64,000 nucleotides of DNA, taken from NCBI GenBank assembly GCA_963693285.1, contig OY848917.1, positions 18,891,745 through 18,955,744 on the forward strand, given 5' to 3'. The notes beneath the pieces were generated by a model, which did no database searches, was not told the origin of the DNA, and was given only the letters and a program-made list of their open reading frames with translations. Positions 48,582-61,214 of this stretch are shown piece by piece (the stretch's first letter is position 1; every line of letters begins with the position of its first letter). Position numbers and translations under genes: made by a program. Source of the DNA: Xestospongia muta (lineage: Eukaryota > Porifera > Demospongiae > Haplosclerida > Petrosiidae).

Positions 48582-50861
48582 GTATAAGACATTTTTACAG
48601 GTTAATCTAGCATGCAATACCATTGCCTTAACATTATATGGTATAAACCAATATAATGTTCATAACTTGAATTATTCAGTATTGGGATGAACCTACATAG
48701 AAAACTCATTACAGCTGTTCAATAACAAAGCTATACTAACATTATCAATATAGTGATATCAAGTACTATATGAAAACTGATCTCCCATGTGCAAAAACAT
48801 GCATAACCAAGATAGACCACTATTACTGTAGACTGATGGGACCAAAGTTTTTATACTTGAATATTACGTAGTTTGAGAATCAGTATGGATAATATCAAGT
48901 ACAAAATGAGTTGTGGGTTACATTTGCAAAAAGTATGTAGACAAGAAGAGATCTATTAATATGTATTAGAAGTAACAATAACCAATGTAATTGATAATTA
49001 AATGGGTGTGGTATCAACTATTTTGTAATAGTGGTTGCAGTACTCATTATAGATTCTAAGCAAATACTAGTTACTAGACATTTGAAATATGGTGCAAAGT
49101 ATCAAGTACTTGAGTGTCATATCAATCATGTATAAACAACTCAACACTAATATAGTGGGTGTGACTACTAGTGAGATCAGTGATTATTTAATTATTGTAG
49201 CTGATCTGAAATAAAATAAATGGCTTACCCACAAACTCTAGTAATTTGTAATTAACTATTAGTAAAGTGTCCTGTTCCTTAACAAATTAACTATTAAGTC
49301 TTTTTCAATAGATCCACATCTTCATGTTCAAAAATAAGATAAACAGGTCATCAAACACTACATCAAAACAGCTATCAACACAATATATCTCGTTACATTA
49401 TACATGCAATCACTGACATATTGTATATATCATTTGTATATCAGTATAAAGTACATGTTTATTATAATACTAATGTTTGACATTTGTATATCAATTAATA
49501 ACAATGTCATGTTTAAGTAACAATCTATAAGACAATACTTATTGTCTATCTCATGTGGGAGTGGTTACAAACTATTCCATATATGGTTTTATTAAAGAGG
49601 TACTTTAGAGTAAGAGGTTATGTACTGAATAAACTATTAGTAAACAGGTCCAAATATTAAATCTTTAACACAAACAAGACAAGTATTGAAGTTATTATCA
49701 GTTATACTCACTGATGTATTGACTATAATAACTTTCAGTTCCAAATAAAGAATGACAAAACTAAATCTTATCAATGATGCCACAAAAGCAGTTATCTTTA
49801 TATTAATTATAATATTTGCTTGGCTATTCAAATATTATGAACACAATTGCAAACTATCCACTTTAACCTTACTACAAAATTATGTGGTATCAATGCTTTG
49901 AAAAAATTCTTACAAATCTTCAAGGACATAATTTTTCATTTCACTTTACTATCAATATGATTGACTAACCAGTTAAATAAGTGACAGTGTGTTTTATTAT
50001 ACTTACTACATTGAGTCCTAGGTGACATGATTGATTGTGTTACAATTACATCATTATCATTATTACTTTATCTTGAATAATACTATAATCACCATTTAAT
50101 TTAATGTCTACCACGCTGCACTTGACAAACACTTGTCCTATATTTGTTTGGAATATATTGTGAATTTTGAGTGCAATGAATTGTAGCTATTTAAAGCACT
50201 TATCAATGATGTTACAAATATGCCACAAAAATTATTTTAGCAGAATTATGCTGTAATATTGAACACTATATGTAACCTCTTTTTGCAATGACGTGCACTA
50301 CAAAAATTACAAGAATGTTTTGTATGAGATATAATAATATAACAATACCTACCTACAGTGTACGAATTGTAGTTGTCAAACAGCTAGATATTAAATATCT
50401 TAAATGGGATATCTTTTTGGGTGTATCAAATGTTATAAGCAATGGGACAATAGTCTACTATCTATCTGTCTATATACAATATATTCTAGAATTTCTGCAG
50501 AGTTAGTACACACTATAGTATACACAGAGCAATTCCCCAGCCAATAAATTAATAATATATATAAGTTAGGCACTAACCTATTGTAGTTCTTCATTAGTCA
50601 TAGTAGATTTACTCAACCGTAACAGCTAGAGCAGCTGCAGCTACACGCAAAGATTGCACAGATAGTTCATGTCCCTAGTCCCTCCTACGTCACCTCCCAC
50701 TAATTTTAAAAAGTAAAATTAAGTGACTATTTCTCTACAAGTACTTCCTGTTAATATTTTCAATATGTAATGTAATGTTTGACATTAAATTGAAAGACAG
50801 ATACTATCACTACATACTACATGCTATCTAACAGACTGTAATAACATAAAATATTGTTCCT

Positions 50862-53800
50862 CTACAAATACTTCATGTTTTTCCTATCAATATTTTCAAT
50901 ATCAATATGATTTTCAAAATGTTGAATCTCTGTCTCCTTTGGCATCTTGTTCTTTCCATACACCATAATCACCACTTTTCTAGCTGTTGATGATCCAGTG
51001 ATATAGTGCTGGAAAAAATCAAACAAGTCCTTTCCAGTTAGCTGTTTGAGAGCTGCTTGTAATTGCTGGTTGTGATCAAACTGCTCTAGACCAGTGTGGA
51101 TTTGTTCCCAGTAACGCTCACTTGATTCAGTAAGAGAGGAATCCTTACGTTGTAGAATGGAATTGTATGTACTTTTAAGCTTTTCAAATTCCAATTCACT
51201 TTCAGTAAATCGACGAAATTCTGATGAATAGTCAAGTAAAAATGCATCAACTTGTTGCAAAATAGTCACTGGAGTGTTTTCAATAGATTGAATGAGAATC
51301 TGAAATGATTCAATACCCTCATTGACAAACTGTAGACACAATACAACACGTCCCAGCTGTTGTTGTTTTCTAAAAACCTCTAAACATTGATGCTATGGAA
51401 TAGAGAGAACACATTGTTATATAAGCTGTTAACATGAGTAAAATAACAATATTGATAGTTACATTGTTCTTTACCTGCATATGCATCGAGAATAATCCCA
51501 ATAGGAGAGAACAATTTAATGACTTCTCTGAGCACTTTAATTCTTCATTGTGTTGCCACCTCTTAACACACTCTGGACCTACCTATAAGAAAGGCATGTA
51601 CTTAGTAACCTAACATTGAATATAATGTAAGAACAAATTATAACAATAATGTGGATGTTAAAATTATATTGTAACATTTTTCTTAGCCATATAATAATTA
51701 TCAAAACCCCAAGCTATATTTCTTTGTCAATACTTAATTTATATATATAGTATTGTGAGACCTCATACAAGTTATATGACAACTATCTACCTGATAAATA
51801 ATATTGACAACAGAGTTGTTATCTTCTTTATCAAGAGCAGGTATCACTACACTATAGTTACCAGGTGAGACAGTAAGTCTAATTCTCTGATAAGATCCTT
51901 CAGGTTCAGTGGACTGTGGATTACTTAGAGCCAGTGAAAATGAGTGAATAAATTCCAAAGCCTATAATAAACAATAATTATTGGGATAATGTTTTTAATT
52001 TTATATTATACATCTGCTTCTTCTTGCTACAATATAATTAGTATTGTGTAATTAAGGTATGTCAAGATATAATTTGTCTATAACTGACAAGGCACTCCCA
52101 TTTACAATACATGTAAAGTATCAATTATGTTCAAAATGTCAAGAGTTAATCAACTGTATTGAAGAGCAGGTGATACACAAATCACTGGTATAGTTTTACT
52201 GACCATGAATCCCATTATATTGCCTTGTACATAACAGAGAAGAGAGGGAGACACTCGTAGAAAGTATCGAGAATGTTGTCTTAATGTTGCAGGTGACACA
52301 CTTATGCTTAGCTCTGACATTAGCTCCCAGTAGGACCAAAAATGTCGCTGCATAATGTAGCTAGAAGAAGTAAAAGTATTACATTCACTTTGTATTATAT
52401 TTGTATATTAGTTCAAAACATGTCTTAATATAATCTTTTCTCTCTCCTACCTTTGTAAATATTGTACTGTATATAGATAGGGCGGGGTTGTTTGATTGTA
52501 GTTGTTGTAGTAATCTTTCAGATTTGTCTTTGCCTTATTAAACAAATCTTGATCAATATCAGTTGTTGTATTCTTTAAAGCTATAATTAAAAGAACATGG
52601 AGTTAGAAATATTATATACTCATATTGTGTTGAAATAAAGTGTACATACTCTATAGTTTAAGAGATTAAACCAAACAAACCAATGTAAAATCAGTAATTT
52701 ATTAACGAAATGGAATGAAAAATCGTTGATCTATTGCAAAACACTTGACTAGTAAACTACAATACAGTATCCATAATGTATGTACATGTATTATCAATGA
52801 CCAGATGCCTACATTGTTACTATTGTATGGTTATTATAATCAATTGGATTAGTTCCAATTGGTCTGTGGATTACTTCTATTAAAACACACCTGTTGATAC
52901 TGTCTCTATAAATTTTGTCATAGTGTTCATGTCACTGTATCCATTGAGATAAACATGTAAGCCTCTAAGTGTTGGTATAATAGTATATGAATAACCAAGA
53001 CTACGTGCTATGTTGGTTTGAGTTGATAGTACATTGTTAAGATACATAGCCAGCAATTGTGTGTACACTAAATAAATGATATAAACAATAAAACGATAAA
53101 TGGAAGAATAAATGGATCGATGGATGAATGGATGGATGGACTAATTAATGAATGAATGGATCCAACAAATGGATGAATGAATGAATGGATGGATGATTGA
53201 TAGATGAATGAATGGATGAATAAATGAATCATAGAATGAATGGATGAATAAATGAATCATAGAATGAATGGATGGAGAATACTACAAATACTACAACAAC
53301 TTTATGGTGTTTGGGTAAGGTGATTATATACTTCAAATTAGAAAACTCATTTATTGAATGTAACCCTTGGTAAAGAGTGTGTAATTATTGTACAAATACA
53401 TTTGTTTAGTGAAATATATTGTGAGTAACTGAGTCAGTAAAAACGTTAATAGAAGAGGAATAAAACAAATGAGAATGAGAAGGTGGTCTGTAGAGTAGAG
53501 TGAGCATATTTCCTCTCACTTGTATATCGTGGTGTTACAAAAGATTGTCGGATAAGATCAGATTGTAAATCACAATAAATGTAAACTTTGGGCTCTTGGA
53601 ACTGAGTATCATGTAACCACCACACTGTAGTACCCTCCATACCTACAATAAATATCATCTATTATTACTACTGTATACAATAACATTACATATAGACTAA
53701 GTGACAAAAGCTATCCAGCTTAAAGTGTGTATCATGTCCTGTCAATAATGATCCAAAAGATAAGGTCATGTTATGTGTGACAAATGTGATAACTATGCTT

Positions 53801-56800
53801 ACTATGTATAAGTTTAGTAGGTTTGTTCTGTGAGTTTGCAGGTGTTGGCAGGATGTGAAGATTTGAAGGGATGTATTCGTTAGGTGGTGGTAATTTTAAA
53901 GAGGGCACTCCCATCCTCTTCCAGGTGTCAGTTAAATTATTAGTGATATTGACCACCTGTGTTAGAAGGAAACAACAAAGATGATCATGATAACTAATAC
54001 GTTCATCTAATAAACAGTACATATATATTTAGTGTTAGTTATTTGCTCCAATGTTTCACTTTAAAAAATAACATTTTATATTATTATTTGATCATAATCT
54101 TAATAAAAATAAATAAAGTCAAAGGTCAGTACTAACATTTATAGATGAGCAATATCATGTGTTGTTGTAGCATGAAATAATTTATGATCTCAGCATTACG
54201 TATGCTATGTTCAAAGAGGTTAACATGAGCACTGTTTAATTCTTATTGTCAATACATCTAGTGTATGATGACTAGCTCTCCTAATAAAATACAATATAGC
54301 ATTACCTTATAACTAGTGTTGTGTATTGGTAGTCAGTGCTACTGTAAAATAAAGTATTACCTCATAACTAGTTTTGTGTATTGGTAGTCAGTGCTATTGT
54401 ACAAGTATTGGTAGTCAGTGCTATTGTACAATAATAGATTACCTCATAACTAGTTATGTATTGGTAGTTAGTGCTATTGTACAAGTATTGGTAGTCAGTG
54501 CTACTGTAAAATAAAGTATTACCTCATAACTAGTTTTGTGTATTGGTAGTCAGTGCTATTGTACAAGTATTGGTAGTCAGTGCTATTGTACAATAATAGA
54601 TTACCTCATAACTAGTTATGTATTGGTAGTTAGTGCTATTGTACAAGTATTGGTAGTCAGTGCTATTGTACAAGTATTGGTAGTCAGTGCTATTGTACAA
54701 TAATAGATTACCTCATAACTAGTTATGTATTGGTAGTTAGTGCTATTGTACAAGTATTGGTAGTCAGTGCTATTGTACAATAATAGATTACCTCATAACT
54801 AGTGTAGTGTATTGGTAGTCAGTGCTCTTGTACAAGTATTGGTAGTCAGTGCTATTGTACAACAAAGCATTGCCTCATAACTAGTTATGTATTGGTAGTT
54901 AGTGATATTGTACAAGTATTGGTAGTCAGTGCTATTGTACAATAAAGTATTACCTTATAACTAGTGTTGTGTATTGGTAGTCAGTGATATTGTACAATAA
55001 AGTATTTACTCGTAACTAGCATAGTGTATTGGTAGTCAGTGCTATTGTACAAATATTAGTAGTCATTGCTATTGTACAATAATAGATTACCTCATAACTA
55101 GTGTTGTGTATTGGTAGTCAGTGCTATTGTACAATAAAGTATTACCTCATAACAAGTGTTGTGTATTGGTAGGTCAGTGCTATTGTACAAGTATTGGTAG
55201 TCAGTGCTATTGTACAACAAAGCATTGCCTCCTAACTAGTTATGTATTGGTAGTTAGTGCTATTGTACAAGTATTGGTAGTCAGTGCTATTGTATAATAA
55301 AGTATTACCTTATAACTAGTTTTGTGTATTGGTAGTCAGTGCTATTGTACAAGTATTGGTAGTCAGTGCTATTGTACAAGTATTGGTAGTCAGTGCTATT
55401 GTACAATAATAGATTACCTCATAACTAGTTATGTATTGGTAGTTAGTGCTATTGTACAAGTATTGGTAGTCAGTGCTATTGTACAATAATAGATTACCTC
55501 ATAACTAGTGTAGAGTATTGGTAGTCAGTGCTCTTGTACAAGTATTGGTAGTCAGTGCTATTGTACAACAAAGCATTGCCTCATAACTAGTTATGTATTG
55601 GTAGTTAGTGATATTGTACAAGTATTGGTAGTCAGTGCTATTGTACAATAAAGTATTACCTTATAACTAGTGTTGTGTATTGGTAGTCAGTGATATTGTA
55701 CAATAAAGTATTTACTCGTAACTAGCATAGTGTATTGGTAGTCAGTGCTATTGTACAAATATTAGTAGTCATTGCTATTGTACAATAATAGATTACCTCA
55801 TAACTAGTGTTGTGTATTGGTAGTCAGTGCTATTGTACAATAAAGTATTACCTCATAACAAGTGTTGTGTATTGGTAGGTCAGTGCTATTGTACAAGTAT
55901 TGGTAGTCAGTGCTATTGTACAACAAAGCATTGCCTCCTAACTAGTTATGTATTGGTAGTTAGTGCTATTGTACAAGTATTGGTAGTCAGTGCTATTGTA
56001 TAATAAAGTATTACCTTATAACTAGTGTTGTGTATTGGTAGTCAGTGATATTGTACAATAAAGTATTTACTCGTAACTAGCATAGTGTATTGGTAGTCAG
56101 TGCTATTGTACAAATATTAGTAGTCAGTGCTATTGTACAATAAAGTATTACCTCATAACTAGTGTTGTGTATTGGTAGTCAGTGCTATTGTACAATAAAG
56201 TATTACCTCATAACTAGTGTTGTGTATTGGTAGTCAGTGCTATTGTACAATAAAGTATTACCTCATAACTAGTGTTGTGTATTGGTAGTCAGTGCTATTG
56301 TACAATAAAGTATTACCTCATAGCTAGTGTTGTGTATTGGTTCTTTTAATGTCAGTGATGTAGGAAGTCGTAAAGACATATTTATGTCTTGTAGTGAAGA
56401 CAGAAATGTTTGATTTGATAACAGTTTTGATCCCAGAAATATAAGCACACTTGAAGAAGTCAATTTAGAGACAGTGTATGCAAGAAGAGTATAATTGAAT
56501 CTAAAACAATCAGGACTCAGGAGAAGATTTTTATGATCCTTGACATGTTTCATTCTTGCTGACAGGGTTCTATACAAATTGAAACATCAATATAATATTA
56601 GGTATGTTTCCTTTAACTATTATAAGTGACTTATATATGAAATTGTTTATGACACATAAAATTATCGTTTCTTTGAACTGTATGAGATCATATCCTAAAA
56701 TATAATATATAGCTTACGAGATATATTCTGTTGGGTCTTCTTTCAGTTCTTTAAAATTGAAATTGAACTTAAATTTTGCTATTTCAGTATAATCTTTCCA

Positions 56801-59800
56801 TAGTGGTTGCCATTGAGGTTCACTTAGCCTTTCTAGCATGTTAATGTACTGTAAAGCTGTGGCTACCACCAGGGTAGTATTTTGCAGCCCTTTAGGTGTT
56901 AGTGCAATCTTGACAGTAAACAAAGAGTAGGTAATTGTTTCCAATTCAACACCTAAAAAGGAATAGTTATTACAGCACTTTATAAAATAATAGACTATGT
57001 GTACAATGTCTATACTTGTATGCATTACTTATAATTGTAATATTGTAAATTAAAAGAATCCTATAACAAGTATAACCATAGGACAAACCTGCTATCAAAG
57101 AGGAAGCCCATCCTTGTTTTTGTAAGTGATCCAGAATAGATCCAGCACCTTCATATCCAATTAGATGTGAGAGAAATGGTAACACCTGTTCACGATACTT
57201 GTCTAAATGAGAACACACCTATATGTAATAGGTAAGAGAGAACATTCCATTGATTTAAAAATTGCATAATACCATAAGCAAAACAAAACATGTACTATAT
57301 AACAGTATTGTCAATACTATCATATCATGCATTTGAATAAATTCATTGTCATCTTATAAGAATAAACACCTTACCTGCCAGTACAGTGTTAGAGTATGTT
57401 CTTTTACTGACAATGGTTCATAGTAGATAATTTTCCCATTATATGGTGAAGGGAAAGATGTACTGTTAGTATAGTTACATTCAGTCTCAGTTGTGTGTAG
57501 TGGTACATCAGAAAACAATGAAGACACTAATTGAGAGAGAGTACCAATTGGTTCCTGACTGTGCACAACAAGATACATCTGTAAGGGCAATTTTAAATAA
57601 TTGTAAATAAAAGTTGAATTGTGCTTGCATGTTTTATTTATAATGTATATTACTAGCAATATAATAGTTAGGTACACTTTAGCAACTTTTCAGTTACATA
57701 CTATGCATATTGTATATGCCACAACATAAAACTAATAACAAAAATAATATTTACCTTATTAGCTATGTAATGTTGGGCATAGAACTTCAACATTTCCTCT
57801 TTTAGATGACCAGTTTCATTAAGCTTAGCAAGGGTACCGGTACTAAAACTATGAAAGGGGTGAAGTGGATTGGAAATATGTTTAAGTAGTTGCCAAGATT
57901 TCCACATATCAGACTTCAGATCTTGTTTATGTTCATCATCAACAACTTTTAATTCTTGATTAATTGCATCGTCAGTGAAACGAAGTGAAACAAAAAAAGC
58001 TGCAAATTTTGCCAGTGCTTCTTTGAAATGCTCTGAATTTACTAAAAAATAAAAGTTGGTATGTTCTGATGCTGTATATGCATTGTAAAAACCTCCATTT
58101 TCTCTAACATAAGAAGTAAAGTCATCTTCACTTGGATATTTTTGACTGGAAAATGTAAGCATATGTTCACAAAAATGTGCCAAACCTTCATAACCTTTAG
58201 GACTATTGAAACTGCCAGCACTTATGTCTAAAGAAACAGTACTGGTATTAGTGGTAGAATCTGATATAAAAAGAACTTGTAGACTGTTATTAAGCTTCAT
58301 ATAGGTGTAGTTGTTTTTATCAAATGAAGATTTGTCAACTGGTTGGTAATATAAAAACTTAGAAGAATAGGAATTTACATCAGTCTTACGTTCTTCCACA
58401 TTTATTTTATTAATAGCTTGCATTTTGTTTGTGATATGATTAAAAGATACATTGTCTTTAATGTGGTCAGATTTATTTGAGGATGATGAAGGATACTTTG
58501 GATGCTTGGGCTCACTTGGATTTTTTCTTTTTTTCATTGATTGATTGTTTTCCAAAGTTTCTCCATCTTCCTTGCTTTTATCTCCTATAATTTGCTTGTC
58601 ATTTATTCCGGGTGTACTTGTTACTTTATCAATGATGGGGGATTTTGGTGAACTAGTAGTTGATGGCTTAGATATGGACAGTTTGTCTGAGCTAGCAGTT
58701 GATGGCTTAGAGGTGGATGATGGCTTAGCCGAGCTAGTAGTTGATGGCCTAGAAATTGATGGTTTAGTTGAACTAATAGTTGATGGTTTAGAGATAGATG
58801 GCTTGGCTGTGCTAGTAGTTGATGGCTTAGAGGTTGATGCTTTGGCTGAACTAATGGTTGATGGCTTAGAGACTGATGGTTTGGTTGAACTAGTAGTCGA
58901 TGGCTTAGAGATTGATGGCTTAGCTGAACTAGTAGTTGATGGCTTAGCTGAACTAGTAGCTGATGGCTTAGCTGAACTAGTAGCTGATGGCTTAGAAATG
59001 GATGGTTTGGGTGAGTTAACAATTGATGGTTTGGAAATGGATTGTTTTGCTGAACTAGTAGTTGATGGCTTAGAGATTGATGGTTTGGATGAGCTAGTAG
59101 CTAATGGCTTAGAAATAGATGGATTGGCTGAGTTAATGGTTGATGGCTTAGAAATAGATGTTTTGACTGAGCTAGTAGTTGTTGGCTTAGAGATGGAAGG
59201 GTTGGCTGAGCTAACAGTTGATGCCTTAGAGATGGATGGCTTGGGAGAGGTAGTAGCTGACGGCTTAGAAATAGATGGCTTGGTTGAGTTAACAGTTGAT
59301 GGTTTGGAAATCGACTGTTTGGCTGTGCTAGTAGTTGATGGCTTAGAGACTGATGGTTTTGCTGAACTAACAATTGATGGCTTAGAGACTGATGGTTTTG
59401 CTGAACTAACAATTGATGGCTTAGAGATTGATGGTTTGGTTGAGCTAGTAGTTGATGGATTAGAAATGAATGGTTTAGTTGAGCTAACAGTTGATGCCTT
59501 AGAGATGGACTGCTTGGCTGTGCTAGTAGTTGATGGTTTAGAGATGGATGGTTTGGAATGCTTAGTGATGGATGATTTAGTAGTTGATGGATCAGAGATT
59601 GATGACATCCCTTGTGTAGACAAAGTTGGCTTAACCACTGAGCTAGTTGCTGAAGGCTCTGATGATGAGGTATACTTACGAGTTACTTCAACATTGCCTT
59701 TAACAAATCTACTACTAGACTTTACAAATGATGAAGATCTCATGTTCACACTGGTTATGACTGGTGTTGCATATGTGCTTTTACTAATTGTTGGGTTTGG

Positions 59801-60463
59801 TTTTACTCGTGAAACAGTGTCTGATTTTAAAATTGGTGGCCCATCATTTGATGTAAGGTGAGATGACATTATGGTATTGGTGAGTGGTGGCAAATTGGAC
59901 TTATCATTGACATGTTTGGAATGAACCATTCTATATGCTCCATGCTTTTCTGTGTTAACAACAGTTTCCTTAAGAGATGATAAAGGTATGGAAGAAGAGG
60001 TAGACACAACAGCAGATGAACTAGTAGTTGTTACAGATGTTGTGCTTGTACCTGAGCTCTCAGTTACTCTTCTTGTGGGCTTCTTTGGTTGAGTTGATTT
60101 AAATTTAAGAGAGGGTGTGGGATGTATAATGGCATCAACATCACTACTTTGTACAGTATTGATTCCAGTAGTCTCTTGTACACTGTCTGTTTTTTTAGTG
60201 ACTTCAGTGCGTTTTTTTGGAAATTTACTGGTTTGCTGAGTAGTTGAATGATGTTGAAAACTGCTTTTTATTTTCTTGTTGGAAGAGATGGTAATTTGAT
60301 CTTTTGATTGCTTTGGAAGATCTTTGGAATCACTTGTGGTACCAGCTCTTGTACTTCTGTCTGTGTTTGATGTATCTTTCAGGATACACTGTAAGAGAGG
60401 AATACTGACTGCAATTGCTAATATAAGCAGACCAAAAAGAATGGCACAGTTTGTCAGTTTCAT
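50862..60463 (-). CDS. Membrane- or surface-anchored M16 metalloprotease (insulysin-like) with Ser/Thr-rich stalk
   Basis: Thirteen exons keep one frame of 1,693 codons: 60463-57755, 57578-57375, 57218-57089, 56952-56718, 56569-56317, 53956-53803, 53642-53520, 53067-52891, 52580-52451, 52360-52204, 51961-51791, 51582-51475, 51392-50862. Residues 6-27 form a signal anchor or signal peptide. Residues 30-700 are Ser/Thr/Pro/Lys-rich, with a 13-residue repeat at about 286-608. Residues 705-1693 form an M16A domain the length of insulin-degrading enzyme. The zinc site is HFCEH (763-767) plus Glu844; the His763-Glu844 distance of 81 equals that of IDE, and Glu837 is also kept. LIGYEGAGSILDHL and EFIPTN-type NEYIPSN are family hallmarks. 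The IDE pair R824/Y831 corresponds here to Arg1525 and Arg1532, so the tyrosine is lost. Expected role: peptide hydrolysis at the cell surface or outside the cell. Confidence 0.9.
53100..53280. repeat. GAAT/GGAT tetranucleotide microsatellite
   Basis: Imperfect repeats of TGAA and TGGA in intron 7 of the M16 gene. Confidence 0.85.
54022..54284. other. Intron 5 sequence outside the minisatellite
   Basis: AT-rich intron of the M16 gene; nothing else seen. Confidence 0.5.
54285..56340 (-). repeat. Minisatellite built from an exon-intron junction
   Basis: About 27 units fill intron 5 of the M16 gene. The basic unit is 55 bp, with many units extended by one or more 27-bp TATTGGTAGTCAGTGCTATT subunits. 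On the gene strand each unit repeats the end of exon 5 (ACACTAGCTATGAG) and the first bases of the intron (GTAATACTTT). Most copies keep a GT or GC at the donor position. A higher-order duplication of about 706 bp is visible (landmark AGTATTTACTCG at 55001, 55707 and 56062). The last copy is the functional exon 5 border at 56317/56316. Confidence 0.9.
58640..59608 (-). repeat. Coding minisatellite of the M16 stalk
   Basis: About 24 imperfect 39-bp units encode 13-residue repeats of the type SISKPSTTSSAKP. Unit length keeps the frame. Long open frames on the other strand here (58545-59861) are a by-product of the repeat. The unit number is likely to vary between alleles. Confidence 0.85.
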
Positions 60464-61214
60464 GATGTACTGTAGTCAAAAAACTGAGCTATAATAATCC
60501 AGATGATTTTAATAAATGCCAAGATAAGTATGATGTATGGTTTCACTAAGGATAGGTGAGGTTCAATCAACACTAAAATAAACTAGTCTGGCTTTTAAAT
60601 ACTGAAAGCACCACTATGCTAGTACTTGAATAGCTGTAATTTAGTCTTACATGAATATATTATAAATAATATGCACACAAAGCTAGCCATTCAGTCCTGA
60701 CACTGTTTAAGATCATGATCTTATACTACTATCATTGTGGGTTTTAGTGCTCTTACTCCATTATTGTATGTAATTATCAAAAATATGAATAGAATTAAAG
60801 TGTGTACACTCAGCATGTTGCTGCGCAACATATAGTAACACTCAATATGACTGAATTTTAGTTTTAAGACAATCATGAGACATTGTTAAACAAATATAAT
60901 ATTCTTATTCACTTAGCTATGGCCATACCTACCCACTATACTTCAGCAGTTTGACAAATTAAAGACTTGAATAGGTAACATTTAGCTGTTTGATGCTCAT
61001 CAGCATTTCCCACTATATGGTATTGTTATTTGTGAATGATAAAGTTTCAGTTAAACTACATGATAATGGACTTAAAGGTTCTTTTATGCTAGTCTATAAT
61101 TCATGAGGACTTAAAGGAAATGTTGTACATTATTGACTGCTTAGACACTATTTTATGTCAATTTATCATCTATTCTGTTTTATTTCTTAATATACTTTCT
61201 TTTTTCATGGCAAG
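60464..61214. other. Intergenic region between divergent genes
   Basis: Separates the M16 start codon from the first CAP-Gly-like exon. It is AT-rich and shows no clear promoter element. Confidence 0.4.

Larger units (their letters stand above)
43547..50620 (+). repeat. Segmental duplication block 4
   Basis: Direct copy of block 2 with the same landmarks in order (GAGAGGGAGAGAATGAGG at 43987, CCAAACAAGGTTATAATAAT at 44457, TGGGACAGTCTGACC at 44552, CAAACTACCAAGTAAAGG at 46837, exon at 48416, AATTAAATGGGTGTGG at 48996, end landmark CACAGAGCAATTCCCC at 50525). It has an extra internal tandem duplication of about 700 bp: TTAGCTCCTAACAATACTG occurs at 46854 and 47551. Only the exon at 48416 looks coding. 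Confidence 0.8.

Noticed and set aside
54285..56340. CRISPR-like array
   Set aside because: Units are contiguous without unique spacers, the genome is eukaryotic, and the unit matches the exon 5 splice border.
58545..59861. Plus-strand open frame of 438 codons with repeats of VVDGLEIDGL type
   Set aside because: It is the complement of the Ser/Thr repeat of the M16 gene; the 39-bp period keeps both strands open. The M16 strand has the full conserved domain downstream.
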